Of a DNA stretch of 64,000 nt, positions 18,525 to 28,927 are shown in pieces. Source of the DNA: Sediminibacterium salmoneum NBRC 103935 (GTDB lineage Bacteria; Bacteroidota; Bacteroidia; Chitinophagales; Chitinophagaceae); contig NZ_KI866530.1 of assembly GCF_000511175.1 (NCBI RefSeq), positions 1,892,578-1,956,577 on the forward strand. Direction: 5' to 3'. Numbering within the stretch: the first letter of the stretch is position 1; each line of letters opens with the position of its first letter. The notes below the pieces were generated by a model. That model did no database searches. It was given only the letters and a program-made list of their open reading frames with translations, and was not told where the DNA came from. The translations under genes were made by a program, and so were the position numbers.

Positions 18525-19520
18525 ATGTATTCAGGGAAAGAAAATTTTTTAGTCCAGAAATGGGTTACCGTTCTGAGTGTGGTATTGTTCATCCTGAAAA
18601 TAACTGCCTACTATCTTACGGATTCCCTGGCCATTTTATCGGATGCAATGGAAAGCATTGTAAACATTGTTGCAGGTTTTATTGGCCTGTATAGTTTATA
18701 CATTGCAGCACAACCCAGGGATGAAAATCATCCTTACGGACATGGCAAAGCGGAATTCATTTCTGCAGCTGCTGAAGGAAGTTTAATCATTGCTGCAGGT
18801 ATATTAATCATCTACGAGACCATTGTAAATACCCTTGAAAACCATACGGTACAAGCATTGGACAATGGTATGTGGCTGGTGGGATCAACCGCCTTACTAA
18901 ATTATATTGCAGGTGCGGTTTGCATTCGGATTGGAAGAAAAAACAATTCACTTGCCCTTGAGAGCAGCGGGAAACACCTTCAAATAGACACATACTCTAC
19001 CCTTGGTGTATTGGCTGCTATTACGCTAATCTATTTCACTCAAATCTACTGGCTCGACAAAGTAGTAGCACTGGCTTTAAGTATCTGGATCATGTACAAT
19101 GGCTATACCATCCTGAGAAAATCGCTGGCAGGGATTATGGATGAAGCAGACGAACAAATACTGAAAAAATTCATTGGGGTGCTGAATACATCAAAAAGCA
19201 GCAAATGGATTGACCTGCACAATCTCAGGGTTATTAAATACGGAGATCTGCTGCATATTGATTGTCATTTAACATTACCCTGGTATTATAATGTGCATGA
19301 AGCGCATCGTGAAATAGACAACTTATCCAGTTTAATCAGAGAAAATTTCGGAGATTCCATTGAGCTTTTTGTGCATACGGATGGATGTTTACCCTATAGC
19401 TGTGCCATCTGCTCCCTATCGGATTGCAAGGAAAGGACGCAGACATTTCAACAATCGCTGGACTGGACCCTCGAAAATGTGGTTTCCAATCAGAAACATC
19501 GCATTGCCGAGCAGGCTTAA
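18525..19520 (+). CDS. Cation diffusion facilitator (CDF) metal efflux transporter
   Basis: Inner-membrane protein of 331 residues. The TM2 metal site is seen as DSLAILSDAMESIVN, followed by the HPYGHGKAEFISA signature between TM2 and TM3. The TM5 region holds LQIDTYSTLGVLAA. A cytoplasmic C-terminal domain includes DIHNLR-like DLHNLRVIKYGDLLHIDCH. It should exchange protons for divalent cations such as Zn, Co, Fe or Mn; the specificity is not clear. The tail carries four cysteines in CLPYSCAICSLSDC, a probable extra metal-binding or sensing site. Confidence 0.92.
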   Translation: MYSGKENFLVQKWVTVLSVVLFILKITAYYLTDSLAILSDAMESIVNIVAGFIGLYSLYIAAQPRDENHPYGHGKAEFISAAAEGSLIIAAGILIIYETIVNTLENHTVQALDNGMWLVGSTALLNYIAGAVCIRIGRKNNSLALESSGKHLQIDTYSTLGVLAAITLIYFTQIYWLDKVVALALSIWIMYNGYTILRKSLAGIMDEADEQILKKFIGVLNTSKSSKWIDLHNLRVIKYGDLLHIDCHLTLPWYYNVHEAHREIDNLSSLIRENFGDSIELFVHTDGCLPYSCAICSLSDCKERTQTFQQSLDWTLENVVSNQKHRIAEQA

Positions 19521-19550
19521 TTAGGTAACTTGCAGCTTTAAATATTACAT

Positions 19551-20921
19551 ATGGAGAGCTGGAAAACCTATCAGGAAGAACACAAGGAACAATTTTTACA
19601 GGAGTTAATTGAGTTATTAAAAATACCCAGCATCAGTGCAAGATCTGAGCATAAAGACGATATGCTGCACTGTGCAGAAATAGTAAAACAAAGATTACTG
19701 GAAGCCGGTGCGGATAAGGCTACTATTTATCCAACCAAGGGACACCCCATTGTTTATGGTGAAAAAATAGTAGATCCTACCAAACCTACAGTATTGGTTT
19801 ATGGACATTATGATGTTCAGCCTGCAGATCCACTGGAGTTATGGCATAGCGGACCTTTTGAACCCGTAATTAAAGATGGAAAAATTTATGCAAGGGGTTC
19901 TGCCGATGACAAAGGACAATTTTATATGCACGTAAAGGCACTGGAAACTTTTACCAAAACAAACAGTTTCTGTACCAATATTAAATTCCTGATTGAAGGA
20001 GAAGAAGAAATCGGTAGTCCGAATCTGGCTGAATTTGTAAAGGAGAATAAGGAGCTTTTAAAAGCCGATGTAATATTGATTTCAGATACTTCCATGTTGA
20101 GCATGGAGAATCCATCCATTGATATTGGCGTAAGAGGACTTAGCTATATTGAACTGGAGCTGACTGCAGCCAACAGAGATTTGCACAGCGGTGTTTATGG
20201 TGGAGCAGTTGCCAATCCCATTACCATTTTAGCCCAAATGATTGCATCCTGCCACGATGAAAACAATCATATCACCATCCCTGGTTTTTATGATGATGTG
20301 GTAGAAGCTACACCAGAAGAAAGAGCCAAAATGGCGAAAGCACCATTTAATGAAGCGGAGTACAAATCCGATTTGGGTGTTACTGAATTATGGGGCGAGA
20401 AAGGATATACAACCAACGAAAGAACAGGAATCAGACCTACACTGGAAGTGAATGGTATCTGGGGAGGTTATACAGGAGAGGGAGCTAAAACAGTATTACC
20501 TTCCAAAGCATCTGCTAAAATTTCCTGCCGATTGGTTCCCAATCAATCATCGGAAGTAATCACCAGAAAAGTATTGGATTATTTCAGAAGTATTGCACCT
20601 GCTGGCGTTACCATCAATGCCATGGAACATCATGGAGGTGAGCCCTATATGACACCTATCGATTCCATAGAATATAAGGCAGCTGCCAAAGCCATTGAAA
20701 CTGCTTTCGGCAAAGAGCCAATACCGGTAAGAGGCGGGGGAAGCATTCCCATCTGTGCTTTATTTGAAAAGGAACTGGGCTTAAAAATTATTTTCCTTGG
20801 ATTTGGTCTGGATAGCGACAACCTGCATAGCCCCAACGAAAAATTCAATCTGGAAAATTATTACAAAGGCATAGAAACCATCCCTTATTTCCATAAGTAT
20901 TTCGCAGAAATGAAAGGATAA
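19551..20921 (+). CDS. M20-family dipeptidase
   Basis: Zinc peptidase of 456 residues. Metal ligands and catalytic residues are visible: VYGHYDVQPADP (His ligand, catalytic Asp), ARGSADDKGQF (bridging Asp), EGEEEIGSPN (catalytic Glu and ligand Glu), DTSML, and a C-terminal His in NLHSPNEKF. No signal peptide is seen, so it should act in the cytoplasm on dipeptides or related substrates. The stop is 1 base from the start of the S4-domain gene, indicating an operon running on to trmD. Confidence 0.93.
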   Translation: MESWKTYQEEHKEQFLQELIELLKIPSISARSEHKDDMLHCAEIVKQRLLEAGADKATIYPTKGHPIVYGEKIVDPTKPTVLVYGHYDVQPADPLELWHSGPFEPVIKDGKIYARGSADDKGQFYMHVKALETFTKTNSFCTNIKFLIEGEEEIGSPNLAEFVKENKELLKADVILISDTSMLSMENPSIDIGVRGLSYIELELTAANRDLHSGVYGGAVANPITILAQMIASCHDENNHITIPGFYDDVVEATPEERAKMAKAPFNEAEYKSDLGVTELWGEKGYTTNERTGIRPTLEVNGIWGGYTGEGAKTVLPSKASAKISCRLVPNQSSEVITRKVLDYFRSIAPAGVTINAMEHHGGEPYMTPIDSIEYKAAAKAIETAFGKEPIPVRGGGSIPICALFEKELGLKIIFLGFGLDSDNLHSPNEKFNLENYYKGIETIPYFHKYFAEMKG

Positions 20922-20922
20922 T

Positions 20923-21309
20923 ATGGCTGTTGAAAAAGAAAAATTGCGGATAGATAAATATCTCTGGAGCATCCGGCTTTTTAAAACAAGAAGTCAGGCA
21001 GGAGATGCCTGCAGCAAGGGTAAAGTAAAATATAACGGAGATGCTGTTAAATCTTCAAGAATTGTTGCCATCGGGGACGAATACGAAGTAAAAACAGAAG
21101 CTAAAAAATGGGTCATTAAGGTAACGGGACTACTGCATACCCGCCAGGCCTATGCTGAAGCCATCAAATATTATATTGATATTACGCCGGCAGAAGAACT
21201 GGATCGGATCAAATTTGTTGCTTCCAGTTTTCATACAGGCAAGCGTTTGAGCAAAGTGGGTAGACCTACCAAGAGAGACAGAAGAGACCTGGAAGAATTT
21301 ATGGAATAA
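20923..21309 (+). CDS. S4-domain RNA-binding protein (Hsp15/HslR-like)
   Basis: Protein of 128 residues with an N-terminal S4 domain ([32 protein letters not shown]) and a basic tail ([20 protein letters not shown]), which match the heat-shock protein Hsp15 that rescues stalled 50S subunits carrying nascent chains. It is placed 1 base after the dipeptidase gene and 19 bases before trmD, a translation-linked context. Confidence 0.88.
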   Translation: MAVEKEKLRIDKYLWSIRLFKTRSQAGDACSKGKVKYNGDAVKSSRIVAIGDEYEVKTEAKKWVIKVTGLLHTRQAYAEAIKYYIDITPAEELDRIKFVASSFHTGKRLSKVGRPTKRDRRDLEEFME

Positions 21310-21328
21310 AATACAATGCAAACTGCGT

Positions 21329-22012
21329 ATGTTCACTATTGATATCATCACCGTTGTTCCCGCCTTATTGGAAGGGCCTTTCAGCCACAGCATCATGAAA
21401 CGTGCACAGGACAAGGGTCTACTTAGGGTTCGTACGCATAATCTGCGCAAATGGGCCATCAATAAACATGCACAGGTTGATGATTATCCATTTGGTGGTG
21501 GAGCAGGAATGGTGCTCATGTGTGAACCTTTGGCCAATGCAATAGAAGAGCTGCAGAAGGAAACAAATTACGATGCCATCATCTATATGACGCCGGATGG
21601 GGAAAGATTCAATCAGCAAAGAGCAAATCAATTATCGCTTCTGCAAAATCTTTTAATCATTTGCGGACACTACAAAGGAATTGATCAGCGAATAAGAGAC
21701 CGGTATGTAAATATGGAAATATCCATTGGCGATTATGTGCTGAGTGGTGGCGAACTGGCAGCTGCCGTTGTGGTAGATGCAATCGGAAGATTGATTCCTG
21801 GCGTCCTGAGTGATGAAACCTCTGCTTTAACCGATTCTTTTCAGGACAATTTACTTGCCCCTCCTGTTTATACCCGGCCAGCTGACTTTAGAGGCATGAC
21901 AGTACCGGAAATACTATTGCAGGGAGACCCCAGGAAAGTGGAAGACTGGCGATATGAACAGTCCCTTGAAAGAACCAAAGAACGCAGACCTGATTTATTA
22001 AAAGAGGATTAA
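21329..22012 (+). CDS. trmD: tRNA (guanine37-N1)-methyltransferase TrmD
   Basis: SPOUT methyltransferase of 227 residues that makes m1G37 and prevents +1 frameshifting. The N-terminal [18 protein letters not shown], the knot region [20 protein letters not shown] (about residues 132-151) and [15 protein letters not shown] are diagnostic. In many bacteria trmD sits with rpsP and rimM; here it is about 10 kb away on the opposite strand. Confidence 0.96.
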   Translation: MFTIDIITVVPALLEGPFSHSIMKRAQDKGLLRVRTHNLRKWAINKHAQVDDYPFGGGAGMVLMCEPLANAIEELQKETNYDAIIYMTPDGERFNQQRANQLSLLQNLLIICGHYKGIDQRIRDRYVNMEISIGDYVLSGGELAAAVVVDAIGRLIPGVLSDETSALTDSFQDNLLAPPVYTRPADFRGMTVPEILLQGDPRKVEDWRYEQSLERTKERRPDLLKED

Positions 22013-22116
22013 AACTGCGCTTATCCGCTCATTCTACCATTAAGCAAATTAAACTGCGGCTTGATGGTTTTTATATCAATTTTGCTTCTCAGGTATTGGA
22101 TTTGCTGAAATTATTT

Positions 22117-24333
22117 ATGAGACTACCGATTATTTTACTTTTTGCATGTTGCTGGGTGAATGGATTTGCTCAGGTTAGAAATGGAGAGACTTTTCAGAAA
22201 GACTATCAGATTGTCATTTCCAAAACACAAACACCTGTAAAAATTGATGGCATTCTGGACGATGAAATCTGGAAAAAGGCCCAGAAAGTAAGCTCTTTCT
22301 GGGAAAAATATCCGGATGATAAAAAGAAAGCAAAACATGCAACTGAAGCCCAGACAGCTTATGATGATAAGTTTTTGTACGTCGCCTACACGGCATATGA
22401 TTCCGGGAAAGTTTTTATTCAAAGTTTAAAAAGAGATATTGGCCACGACGGAAACGATTGTGTGGCACTGGTGCTGGATCCGGTAAATACCCGAAACAAT
22501 GGTTTCTTTTTTGTGGTGAATGCTTACAATGCCCAAAGTGAAGACCAGCTTACATCGGCAGGCGATGGTGTTTCTTTCAGCTGGGACCAGACCTGGTATT
22601 CTGAAACCAAAAGATATGGAGATCGCTGGACTGTTGAAATGGCTATTCCCTTTAAATCAATCCGATATCCGGCAGATAAAAAAACATGGGGAATCAATTT
22701 TGTAAGGGTAGATACCAAGACCAATGAATATTCTACCTGGACCAATGTTCCGGTCAACTTTTCCACTCACGATGTAGGTTACACGGGCGCATTAATCTGG
22801 GAAGACGCTCCGCCCAAACCTGGCAGCAATTCAGTATTTGTTCCTTATGTAACAACAGAAGTAACAGAAAACAGGGCTGGCAATGAACCTATTAGTGCCA
22901 AACCCAATGCCGGCTTTGATGCAAAAGTTGGTTTAACATCCTCGCTGAATTTAGATCTGACTGTCAATCCTGATTTCTCTCAGATTGAAGTAGACAGACA
23001 AGTAACCAACCTGACCCGTTTCAATATATTCTTCCCTGAAAGAAGAACATTTTTTTTAGAGAATGCCGATTTGTTTTCGGGATATGGCATTGATCCAATA
23101 CGACCCTTTTACTCGAGAAGAATCGGACTGGATAAAAACGGCAACAAAATTCCCATACTATTTGGTGCCAGAATTACCGGAAATATTGCCAAGAAAACCA
23201 GGATTGGTTTCATGAATATGCAAACCGGAAGACAGGGCGATTATGCGCCGGAAAACTATACTGCCTTATCTGTGGATCAAAGAGTATTCAACCGTTCTGT
23301 AATAAAAGGATACTTTTTAAACAGAAGCAGCTTTATGACGGATGCCGAAAAAAATGCCAATCCGCTGGATGTATTCAGCCGCAATGCGGGAATAGAATAC
23401 AACTATTCTGATCTGGAAGGGAAATGGGGGGCCTGGGCTACTTACCATCATTCCTTTAAGCCAGGCATTAAGAAGGACAATGCATTTTACAATGTTGGAT
23501 TTTCCTATAACAGCAGAAATTTTGGTTTCGTTCAAGACCTGACCAGTCTAGGCACTAATTACTATGCAGACATGGGATTCATTGAAAGAATTGAAAACTA
23601 TGATGCAGCAAGGGATACGGCTATCCGTGTTGGATTTAAACACTCTTACACCAGCGCTGAATATAAAATCATTCCTTCAAAAGGCAAATTGATCGGAATT
23701 AGTTTTGAAGCGGAAAACTATATTGTTTTTAATCCAGACAATAGTTTCAATGAGAGAAACACTACTTTAAACGGGAATGTGGAATTTAGAAATACATCCA
23801 GAATCAGTTACAGCACATCAGACTATGAAGTAGATTTATTATTCCCCATTTCCTTTACCGGGGCTACACCACTTCCTGTTGCCAAATACAAATACAGGGA
23901 TATCGGAATCCGGTATAGTTCAGATTTCAGAAGACCATTCAGTTTCAATGTCAGTGCTGCAACAGGTGGATTTTATAATGGCACCAACAAAACATTAAGA
24001 GCTGGAATTACTTTCAGAAAATTACCTAACACCACCCTGAACCTGAACTTTCAGTATAATAAACTGGAATTCCCCGGCACATATGGTTCAACTGAACTCT
24101 TTTTGATTTCACAGAGAACAGAAATCAACTTCTCTACCAAATTATTCTGGACTACTTTTTTCCAGTATAATACACAAAGAAACAATATCAATATCAACAG
24201 CAGATTACAATACAGATTTAAGCCAATGAGCGATCTGTTCCTGGTTTACACTGACAATTATTTTACATCGCCTTTAATGAAAAACAGCAACAGAGCGCTC
24301 GTATTTAAATTGAACTACTGGTTAAACTTATAA
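22117..24333 (+). CDS. DUF5916 protein with CBM9-like N-terminal domain
   Basis: Exported protein of 738 residues: signal peptide MRLPIILLFACCWVNGFAQ, then a CBM9-like beta-sandwich (KIDGILDDEIWKKAQKV, then AYDDKFLYVAYTAYDS), then a long segment of alternating strands typical of the DUF5916 outer-membrane barrel, ending in an aromatic-rich C-terminus (VFKLNYWLNL). These proteins are widespread in Bacteroidota and have no proven function. ATG 22117 is preferred over a TTG seven codons upstream because it starts the signal peptide cleanly. Confidence 0.85.
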   Translation: MRLPIILLFACCWVNGFAQVRNGETFQKDYQIVISKTQTPVKIDGILDDEIWKKAQKVSSFWEKYPDDKKKAKHATEAQTAYDDKFLYVAYTAYDSGKVFIQSLKRDIGHDGNDCVALVLDPVNTRNNGFFFVVNAYNAQSEDQLTSAGDGVSFSWDQTWYSETKRYGDRWTVEMAIPFKSIRYPADKKTWGINFVRVDTKTNEYSTWTNVPVNFSTHDVGYTGALIWEDAPPKPGSNSVFVPYVTTEVTENRAGNEPISAKPNAGFDAKVGLTSSLNLDLTVNPDFSQIEVDRQVTNLTRFNIFFPERRTFFLENADLFSGYGIDPIRPFYSRRIGLDKNGNKIPILFGARITGNIAKKTRIGFMNMQTGRQGDYAPENYTALSVDQRVFNRSVIKGYFLNRSSFMTDAEKNANPLDVFSRNAGIEYNYSDLEGKWGAWATYHHSFKPGIKKDNAFYNVGFSYNSRNFGFVQDLTSLGTNYYADMGFIERIENYDAARDTAIRVGFKHSYTSAEYKIIPSKGKLIGISFEAENYIVFNPDNSFNERNTTLNGNVEFRNTSRISYSTSDYEVDLLFPISFTGATPLPVAKYKYRDIGIRYSSDFRRPFSFNVSAATGGFYNGTNKTLRAGITFRKLPNTTLNLNFQYNKLEFPGTYGSTELFLISQRTEINFSTKLFWTTFFQYNTQRNNININSRLQYRFKPMSDLFLVYTDNYFTSPLMKNSNRALVFKLNYWLNL

Positions 24334-24365
24334 AAAAACTGCCACAACAAAATGCTGTGGCAGTT
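24332..24365 (-). terminator. Intrinsic terminator downstream of the BNR-repeat gene
   Basis: A 10-base-pair stem (AACTGCCACA / TGTGGCAGTT) with a 9-base loop lies between two convergent genes. Read on the minus strand it runs directly into seven T residues, which makes it a good terminator for the BNR-repeat gene. The plus-strand side lacks a T-run. Confidence 0.8.
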
Positions 24366-24381
24366 CAATCAATCATGAATG

Positions 24382-27300
24382 CTATTTAATTCCGATAACA
24401 GGAACCTGTTTGTCGTTGATTAATTTATTCAGTTGTTTAACATCAGTGTCCATTACCTGTTTCAATTTGGATAATTGTAAATTGGCTTGAGCACTTAAAT
24501 CTGCAAACACTTCACGTACCTGTCTGCTGGGTGCATTTTGTCCACTGGATGCAACTCCATACAAACCTGCAATCTTATCGTTCAGGCGAATAGGGAAGTT
24601 CAACACGTCCTGACCACTCTTCGCTTTGGTCTGATACAAGGCTTCTTCAACTGCTGTGATTTGTTTGTTAATGCTATCTGCCAATTCCTTAATCTCTTTA
24701 TGTGATTTGGCATCAATCTTTGCATTGAGTTCCATAATCTGAGATCTCACCATGCGGATATTTCTGATGGCTTTCTGCACTTCATTGAATTTATCACGAA
24801 CAGACAAAAGGAAGCCAACCTGTGCATCATAATCTGCTTCTGATGCTGCATAAGCAGGATTGGGTTTAATCACAAAACTAAAATCAGCAGAGTCGTTTCC
24901 GTATTTAATTTTACCTGTGTATCTACCTGGCGCTGCTTTGGCAGAACCAATACCTCCATTCCATAAGATCATACCATCTGCTCTTTCGGCTGGTGGATAG
25001 TTCTGATCCCATACAAACTGATTCATTCCTTCTGCTACTTCCAGTTGATCTTCGGCCACTTTGGTATAACTACTGAAAGTTTTAATGGGCTTTCCTTGCT
25101 TATCGTTAATAGTAATGGATACTTTTGAACTATCTGTAATTCCCTTTGCATAAAAGTTGATTACAGTCCCCTGCGGAGGATTGGCTCCTGCATTTGGTTC
25201 AGCTGTAATAGTTCCTCTTCTTCTTCTGCCGCCACCTTCTGTTCTGTAACTATCATTTACAGAAAACACATGTAATTTCTTATCGAGAATCGATGGATTT
25301 TTTTGCTGCACAATCGTAAGATCATCAATTACCCAGAAAGAACGACCCTGAGTAGCTACAATCAAATCATTGTCTTTTAAAGCAATATCTGTAATTGGCA
25401 CTACAGGTAAATTCAACTGAAATGGTTTCCAGCTGGCGCCATCGTTGTAACTTATATACATGCCAAATTCTGTACCTGCATACAAAAGACCCTGAACTTT
25501 TCTATCTGCTCTGATGGCTCTTGTAAAATGCATATTGTTTATACCGGTTGTGATGCGGGCCCATGTTTTACCGTAGTCGGTTGTTTTGTATAAATACGGA
25601 GTATAATCGTCCAGTTTGTATTTTGTCCCTGCAAAAAAAGCAGTCCCTTTTCTGAAAGGATCTGTTTCAATACAGTTCCACATCATCCACTTGCCTGCAT
25701 CCGGAGGCGTTACATTATTCCATGACTTACCTCCGTCCCTGCTAACATGAATCAAACCATCATCGCTTCCCGTCCACAAAACATCTTTTTCCAAACCAGA
25801 TTCAGTAGCAGCAAAAATGGTAGAATAATATTCTACTGAAGTATTGTCTTTGGTAATGGGTCCGCCGCTGGGTCCCTGTTTGGTTTTATCATTGGTTGTT
25901 AAATCAGGACTAATCATTTCCCAGCTTTGTCCTTCATTCTCTGTTACAAATAAATGATTACCCGCGGTATACAATCGCTTGGGATTGTGTGGCGAGAAAA
26001 AGATAGGGAAGTTCCACTGGAAGCGATACTTCAATACATCGGCACCTGCACCCATTGGATTATCCGGCCATACATTGATGGCTCTGTTCTCACCTGTTCT
26101 GTGATCGAGCCTTGCTAAGTATCCACCATAGTTACCTCCGTAAACAATTTCAGGATTTAATGGGTCTGCCACCACATGTCCGCTTTCAGAACCCGCTGTA
26201 ATATCCCAGTCTCTGGCAGTAATGCCAGAACCGCTGGTTCTGCTCTTTATACGAACCGTTGAATTATCCTGCTGCGCACCTAAAATTCTGTAAGGAACAG
26301 CATTATCTGTTGTTACCCGATAAAATTGACCAGTAGGTTGATTGTCCATGGTACTCCAGTTATTACCACCATCAAAACTTACCTGTGCTCCCCCATCATC
26401 TGCTACAATCATTCTTCTGCCATCTTCCGGATCAATCCATAAATCGTGGTGATCGCCATGAGGAGTATTGACAGACTGGAAAGTTCTGCCACCATCTGTA
26501 CTCTTCATAAAGTTTACATTTGGGCAATACACCAGATTTTCATTTTTAGGATCTACGTATACTTTGGTATAATACCAGGCACGCTGACGAATATTATTAT
26601 CATTACTGGTTAAGGTCCAGGTTTCGCCGGCATCTTCACTTTTAAACAATCCGCCATTCGCATTCTCAATGATGGCATATACTTTCTCCGGATTAGATGG
26701 AGCAACTGCAACACCTACAATTCCCCATAAGCCTTTAGGCAATCCTTTTTTATTGATCAAGGGCTCCCAGGTTTCACCTCCATCGGTACTCTTATACAAA
26801 CCACTTCCTTCACCTCCACTTTCCATACTATGCGGGGTTCTGATGACTCTCCACATACCCGCATAAAATACATCGGGATTGCCAGGCTCCATTACTAAAT
26901 CTGATGCACCTGTCTGATTGTTGATGTATAAGGTTCTTTTCCAGGTTTTTCCACCATCGGTTGTTTTGTAAACTCCTCTTTCCTCGTTGGGTCCAAAAAG
27001 ATGGCCCATCACAGCCGCCCAAACAGTATTCGGATCTCTGGGGTGTACAATCAAACGAATAATATGTCTGCCATCATTTAATCCGATATTTTTCCAGGTT
27101 CTTCCGGCATCTGCACTGCGCCAAACGCCACCCAATCCTTCAGCAACGTTACCCCGCATAGTATTTTCGCCCTCACCTACATACACAACAGATTCATCAC
27201 TGGGTGCTACCGCCACAGCTCCGATGGTACCACCGAAATATTTATCGGAAATATTTTTCCAGTTACTTCCTCCGTCGGTAGTTTTCCATACACCCCCTCC

Positions 27301-27522
27301 GGTTGCACCAAAATAAAAAGTAGTTCTGTTTTTATAACTGCCTGCTACTGCGGCACTTCTGCCTCCGCGGTATGGTCCAATAGAACGATATTTTACTTTA
27401 GACAATAACTGATCTGAAACATCGTCTTTGGGGATGGCTACTTGTTTTACTCTTTCCTTTTTTTGAGCTTGCACTTGCAAACAGCAAATAGATAAAACAA
27501 GAATCGATAGGATTTTTCTCAT
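24382..27522 (-). CDS. Large exported BNR/Asp-box repeat protein (sortilin-like propeller)
   Basis: Protein of 1046 residues with a Sec signal peptide (LSILVLSICCLQVQAQ). About eleven Asp-box motifs are visible along the chain (for example TTDGGSNW, SADAGRTW, TTDGGKTW, STDGGETW, SEDAGETW, SRDGGKSW, TTDYGKTW), indicating one or two large beta-propellers as in VPS10/sortilin-like and GH74-like proteins. The last 300 residues are a separate beta-sandwich and helical region. Homologues are often called glycosyl hydrolases, but I see no clear catalytic pair. Likely periplasmic or surface-exposed; substrate unknown. Divergent from the PAS protein gene (59-base gap). Confidence 0.85.
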   Translation of the reverse strand: MRKILSILVLSICCLQVQAQKKERVKQVAIPKDDVSDQLLSKVKYRSIGPYRGGRSAAVAGSYKNRTTFYFGATGGGVWKTTDGGSNWKNISDKYFGGTIGAVAVAPSDESVVYVGEGENTMRGNVAEGLGGVWRSADAGRTWKNIGLNDGRHIIRLIVHPRDPNTVWAAVMGHLFGPNEERGVYKTTDGGKTWKRTLYINNQTGASDLVMEPGNPDVFYAGMWRVIRTPHSMESGGEGSGLYKSTDGGETWEPLINKKGLPKGLWGIVGVAVAPSNPEKVYAIIENANGGLFKSEDAGETWTLTSNDNNIRQRAWYYTKVYVDPKNENLVYCPNVNFMKSTDGGRTFQSVNTPHGDHHDLWIDPEDGRRMIVADDGGAQVSFDGGNNWSTMDNQPTGQFYRVTTDNAVPYRILGAQQDNSTVRIKSRTSGSGITARDWDITAGSESGHVVADPLNPEIVYGGNYGGYLARLDHRTGENRAINVWPDNPMGAGADVLKYRFQWNFPIFFSPHNPKRLYTAGNHLFVTENEGQSWEMISPDLTTNDKTKQGPSGGPITKDNTSVEYYSTIFAATESGLEKDVLWTGSDDGLIHVSRDGGKSWNNVTPPDAGKWMMWNCIETDPFRKGTAFFAGTKYKLDDYTPYLYKTTDYGKTWARITTGINNMHFTRAIRADRKVQGLLYAGTEFGMYISYNDGASWKPFQLNLPVVPITDIALKDNDLIVATQGRSFWVIDDLTIVQQKNPSILDKKLHVFSVNDSYRTEGGGRRRRGTITAEPNAGANPPQGTVINFYAKGITDSSKVSITINDKQGKPIKTFSSYTKVAEDQLEVAEGMNQFVWDQNYPPAERADGMILWNGGIGSAKAAPGRYTGKIKYGNDSADFSFVIKPNPAYAASEADYDAQVGFLLSVRDKFNEVQKAIRNIRMVRSQIMELNAKIDAKSHKEIKELADSINKQITAVEEALYQTKAKSGQDVLNFPIRLNDKIAGLYGVASSGQNAPSRQVREVFADLSAQANLQLSKLKQVMDTDVKQLNKLINDKQVPVIGIK

Positions 27523-27581
27523 TGCATTAGATTAAGACAGTTAAATTACTGTAATTTCATAATACAATTGAATCCGAATTC

Positions 27582-28922
27582 ATGATATCTTCTGAAAATA
27601 GGAACGAAGAAGAGTTCAGAAAACTCTCTTACCATTTGCCTGACCTTATCTTTCAGTTTACCAGAAGGCCGGATGGAACTTATCATGTTCCCATTGCTTC
27701 CAAGGGCATTGAAAATATTTTCGGCTGCAAACCGGAAGATGTAAAGGAAAGTTTTGAGCCGATTGTGAAAGTAATGCATCCGGAAGATCAACAAAAAGTT
27801 CTGGAAGCCATTGAAAAGTCCGCTAACGAGCTGACAGATTTTGCAATGGAAGCGAGAATTTTAATTCCGGGGAGACCCATTCAATGGATTTATACCAGAT
27901 CAACCCCTGAAAAACTAGAGGATGGTTCCATTACCTGGTATGGTTTCAGCAGAGATATGACTGAGCAAAAACTGGCACTCGAAAAAATTACTGCTCTTTC
28001 TAAAAAACAAGATGCCATTTTAAAAGCCATTCCCGATTTAATTTTTGTTATTGGGGAAGACAAGGTTATTTACGAATATCATTCAAGTGTAAAAGAATTA
28101 CTAGCCGCACCACCTGAAGTATTCATAGGTAAAAAATATTCGGATATCATTCCAGGTGAAGCATCCGCGGTCATGGATTCAGCCTTAATGGAAACAAAAG
28201 AAAAAGGATTTTCTTCAGGGCAGCAGTATCAACTGAACTTACCCATTGGCGATTTTTGGTTTGAACTATCAGTAGCGCCCATTGAGGATGAATCTGCAGA
28301 TTTTCAAAAATATATTGTTGTATCTACCAATATTACAGACCGAAAGTCAAAAGAAGAAAGAATCCAGCAACTTTCGCTGGCCGTTGAGCAAAGCTCAACT
28401 AGCATATTAATTACAGATATTGATGGTAATTTACAATATGCCAACAGTTACTTTTATCAACATACCGGCTATACTAAAGAGGATAGCATTGGTCAAAACT
28501 TACGATTTATTCAATCCGGCAAAACCAATCTTTCTATCTATGAAGAAATGTGGAATACAATTAAATCTGGCTCTTCATGGAAAGGTGAGTTTTTAAATAA
28601 AAAGAAAAATGGAGACTTATTCTGGGAAGAAGCCATTATATCTCCGGTTAAAGATGCCAATGGAAATATCAAAAGGTTTTTAAGTATTAAAACAGATATT
28701 ACAACTCGTAAAGCCACCATTGAAAAATTAAGAAAAATTGCCTGGAGCCAAAGTCATCAGGTAAGAGGCCCACTGACAGATATCCTGGGTATTATCAATC
28801 TGATGAAAATGAAAATTTCTTCAGAAGAAAAGAATATGTTGCTAAGCCAACTGGAAATTGCAGCGCATGGCTTAGATAAAGCCATACATGAAATTGTAGA
28901 CGAAACTCAAGACAAGAATTAA
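27582..28922 (+). CDS. Triple-PAS protein with histidine-kinase dimerisation helix but no ATPase domain
   Basis: Cytoplasmic protein of 446 residues. Three PAS domains: about 15-130 ([18 protein letters not shown]), about 145-255 ([18 protein letters not shown]) and about 265-385 ([18 protein letters not shown], a well-formed PAS with TDITTRK at its end). A DHp-type helix follows with an H-box-like [18 protein letters not shown] (phospho-acceptor His about 392). The protein then ends after about 50 more residues, so the HATPase domain is absent. It may accept phosphate from a partner kinase or act as a signalling decoy. The clean stop at a helix end suggests this form is natural. Confidence 0.82.
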   Translation: MISSENRNEEEFRKLSYHLPDLIFQFTRRPDGTYHVPIASKGIENIFGCKPEDVKESFEPIVKVMHPEDQQKVLEAIEKSANELTDFAMEARILIPGRPIQWIYTRSTPEKLEDGSITWYGFSRDMTEQKLALEKITALSKKQDAILKAIPDLIFVIGEDKVIYEYHSSVKELLAAPPEVFIGKKYSDIIPGEASAVMDSALMETKEKGFSSGQQYQLNLPIGDFWFELSVAPIEDESADFQKYIVVSTNITDRKSKEERIQQLSLAVEQSSTSILITDIDGNLQYANSYFYQHTGYTKEDSIGQNLRFIQSGKTNLSIYEEMWNTIKSGSSWKGEFLNKKKNGDLFWEEAIISPVKDANGNIKRFLSIKTDITTRKATIEKLRKIAWSQSHQVRGPLTDILGIINLMKMKISSEEKNMLLSQLEIAAHGLDKAIHEIVDETQDKN

Positions 28923-28927
28923 TAGAG

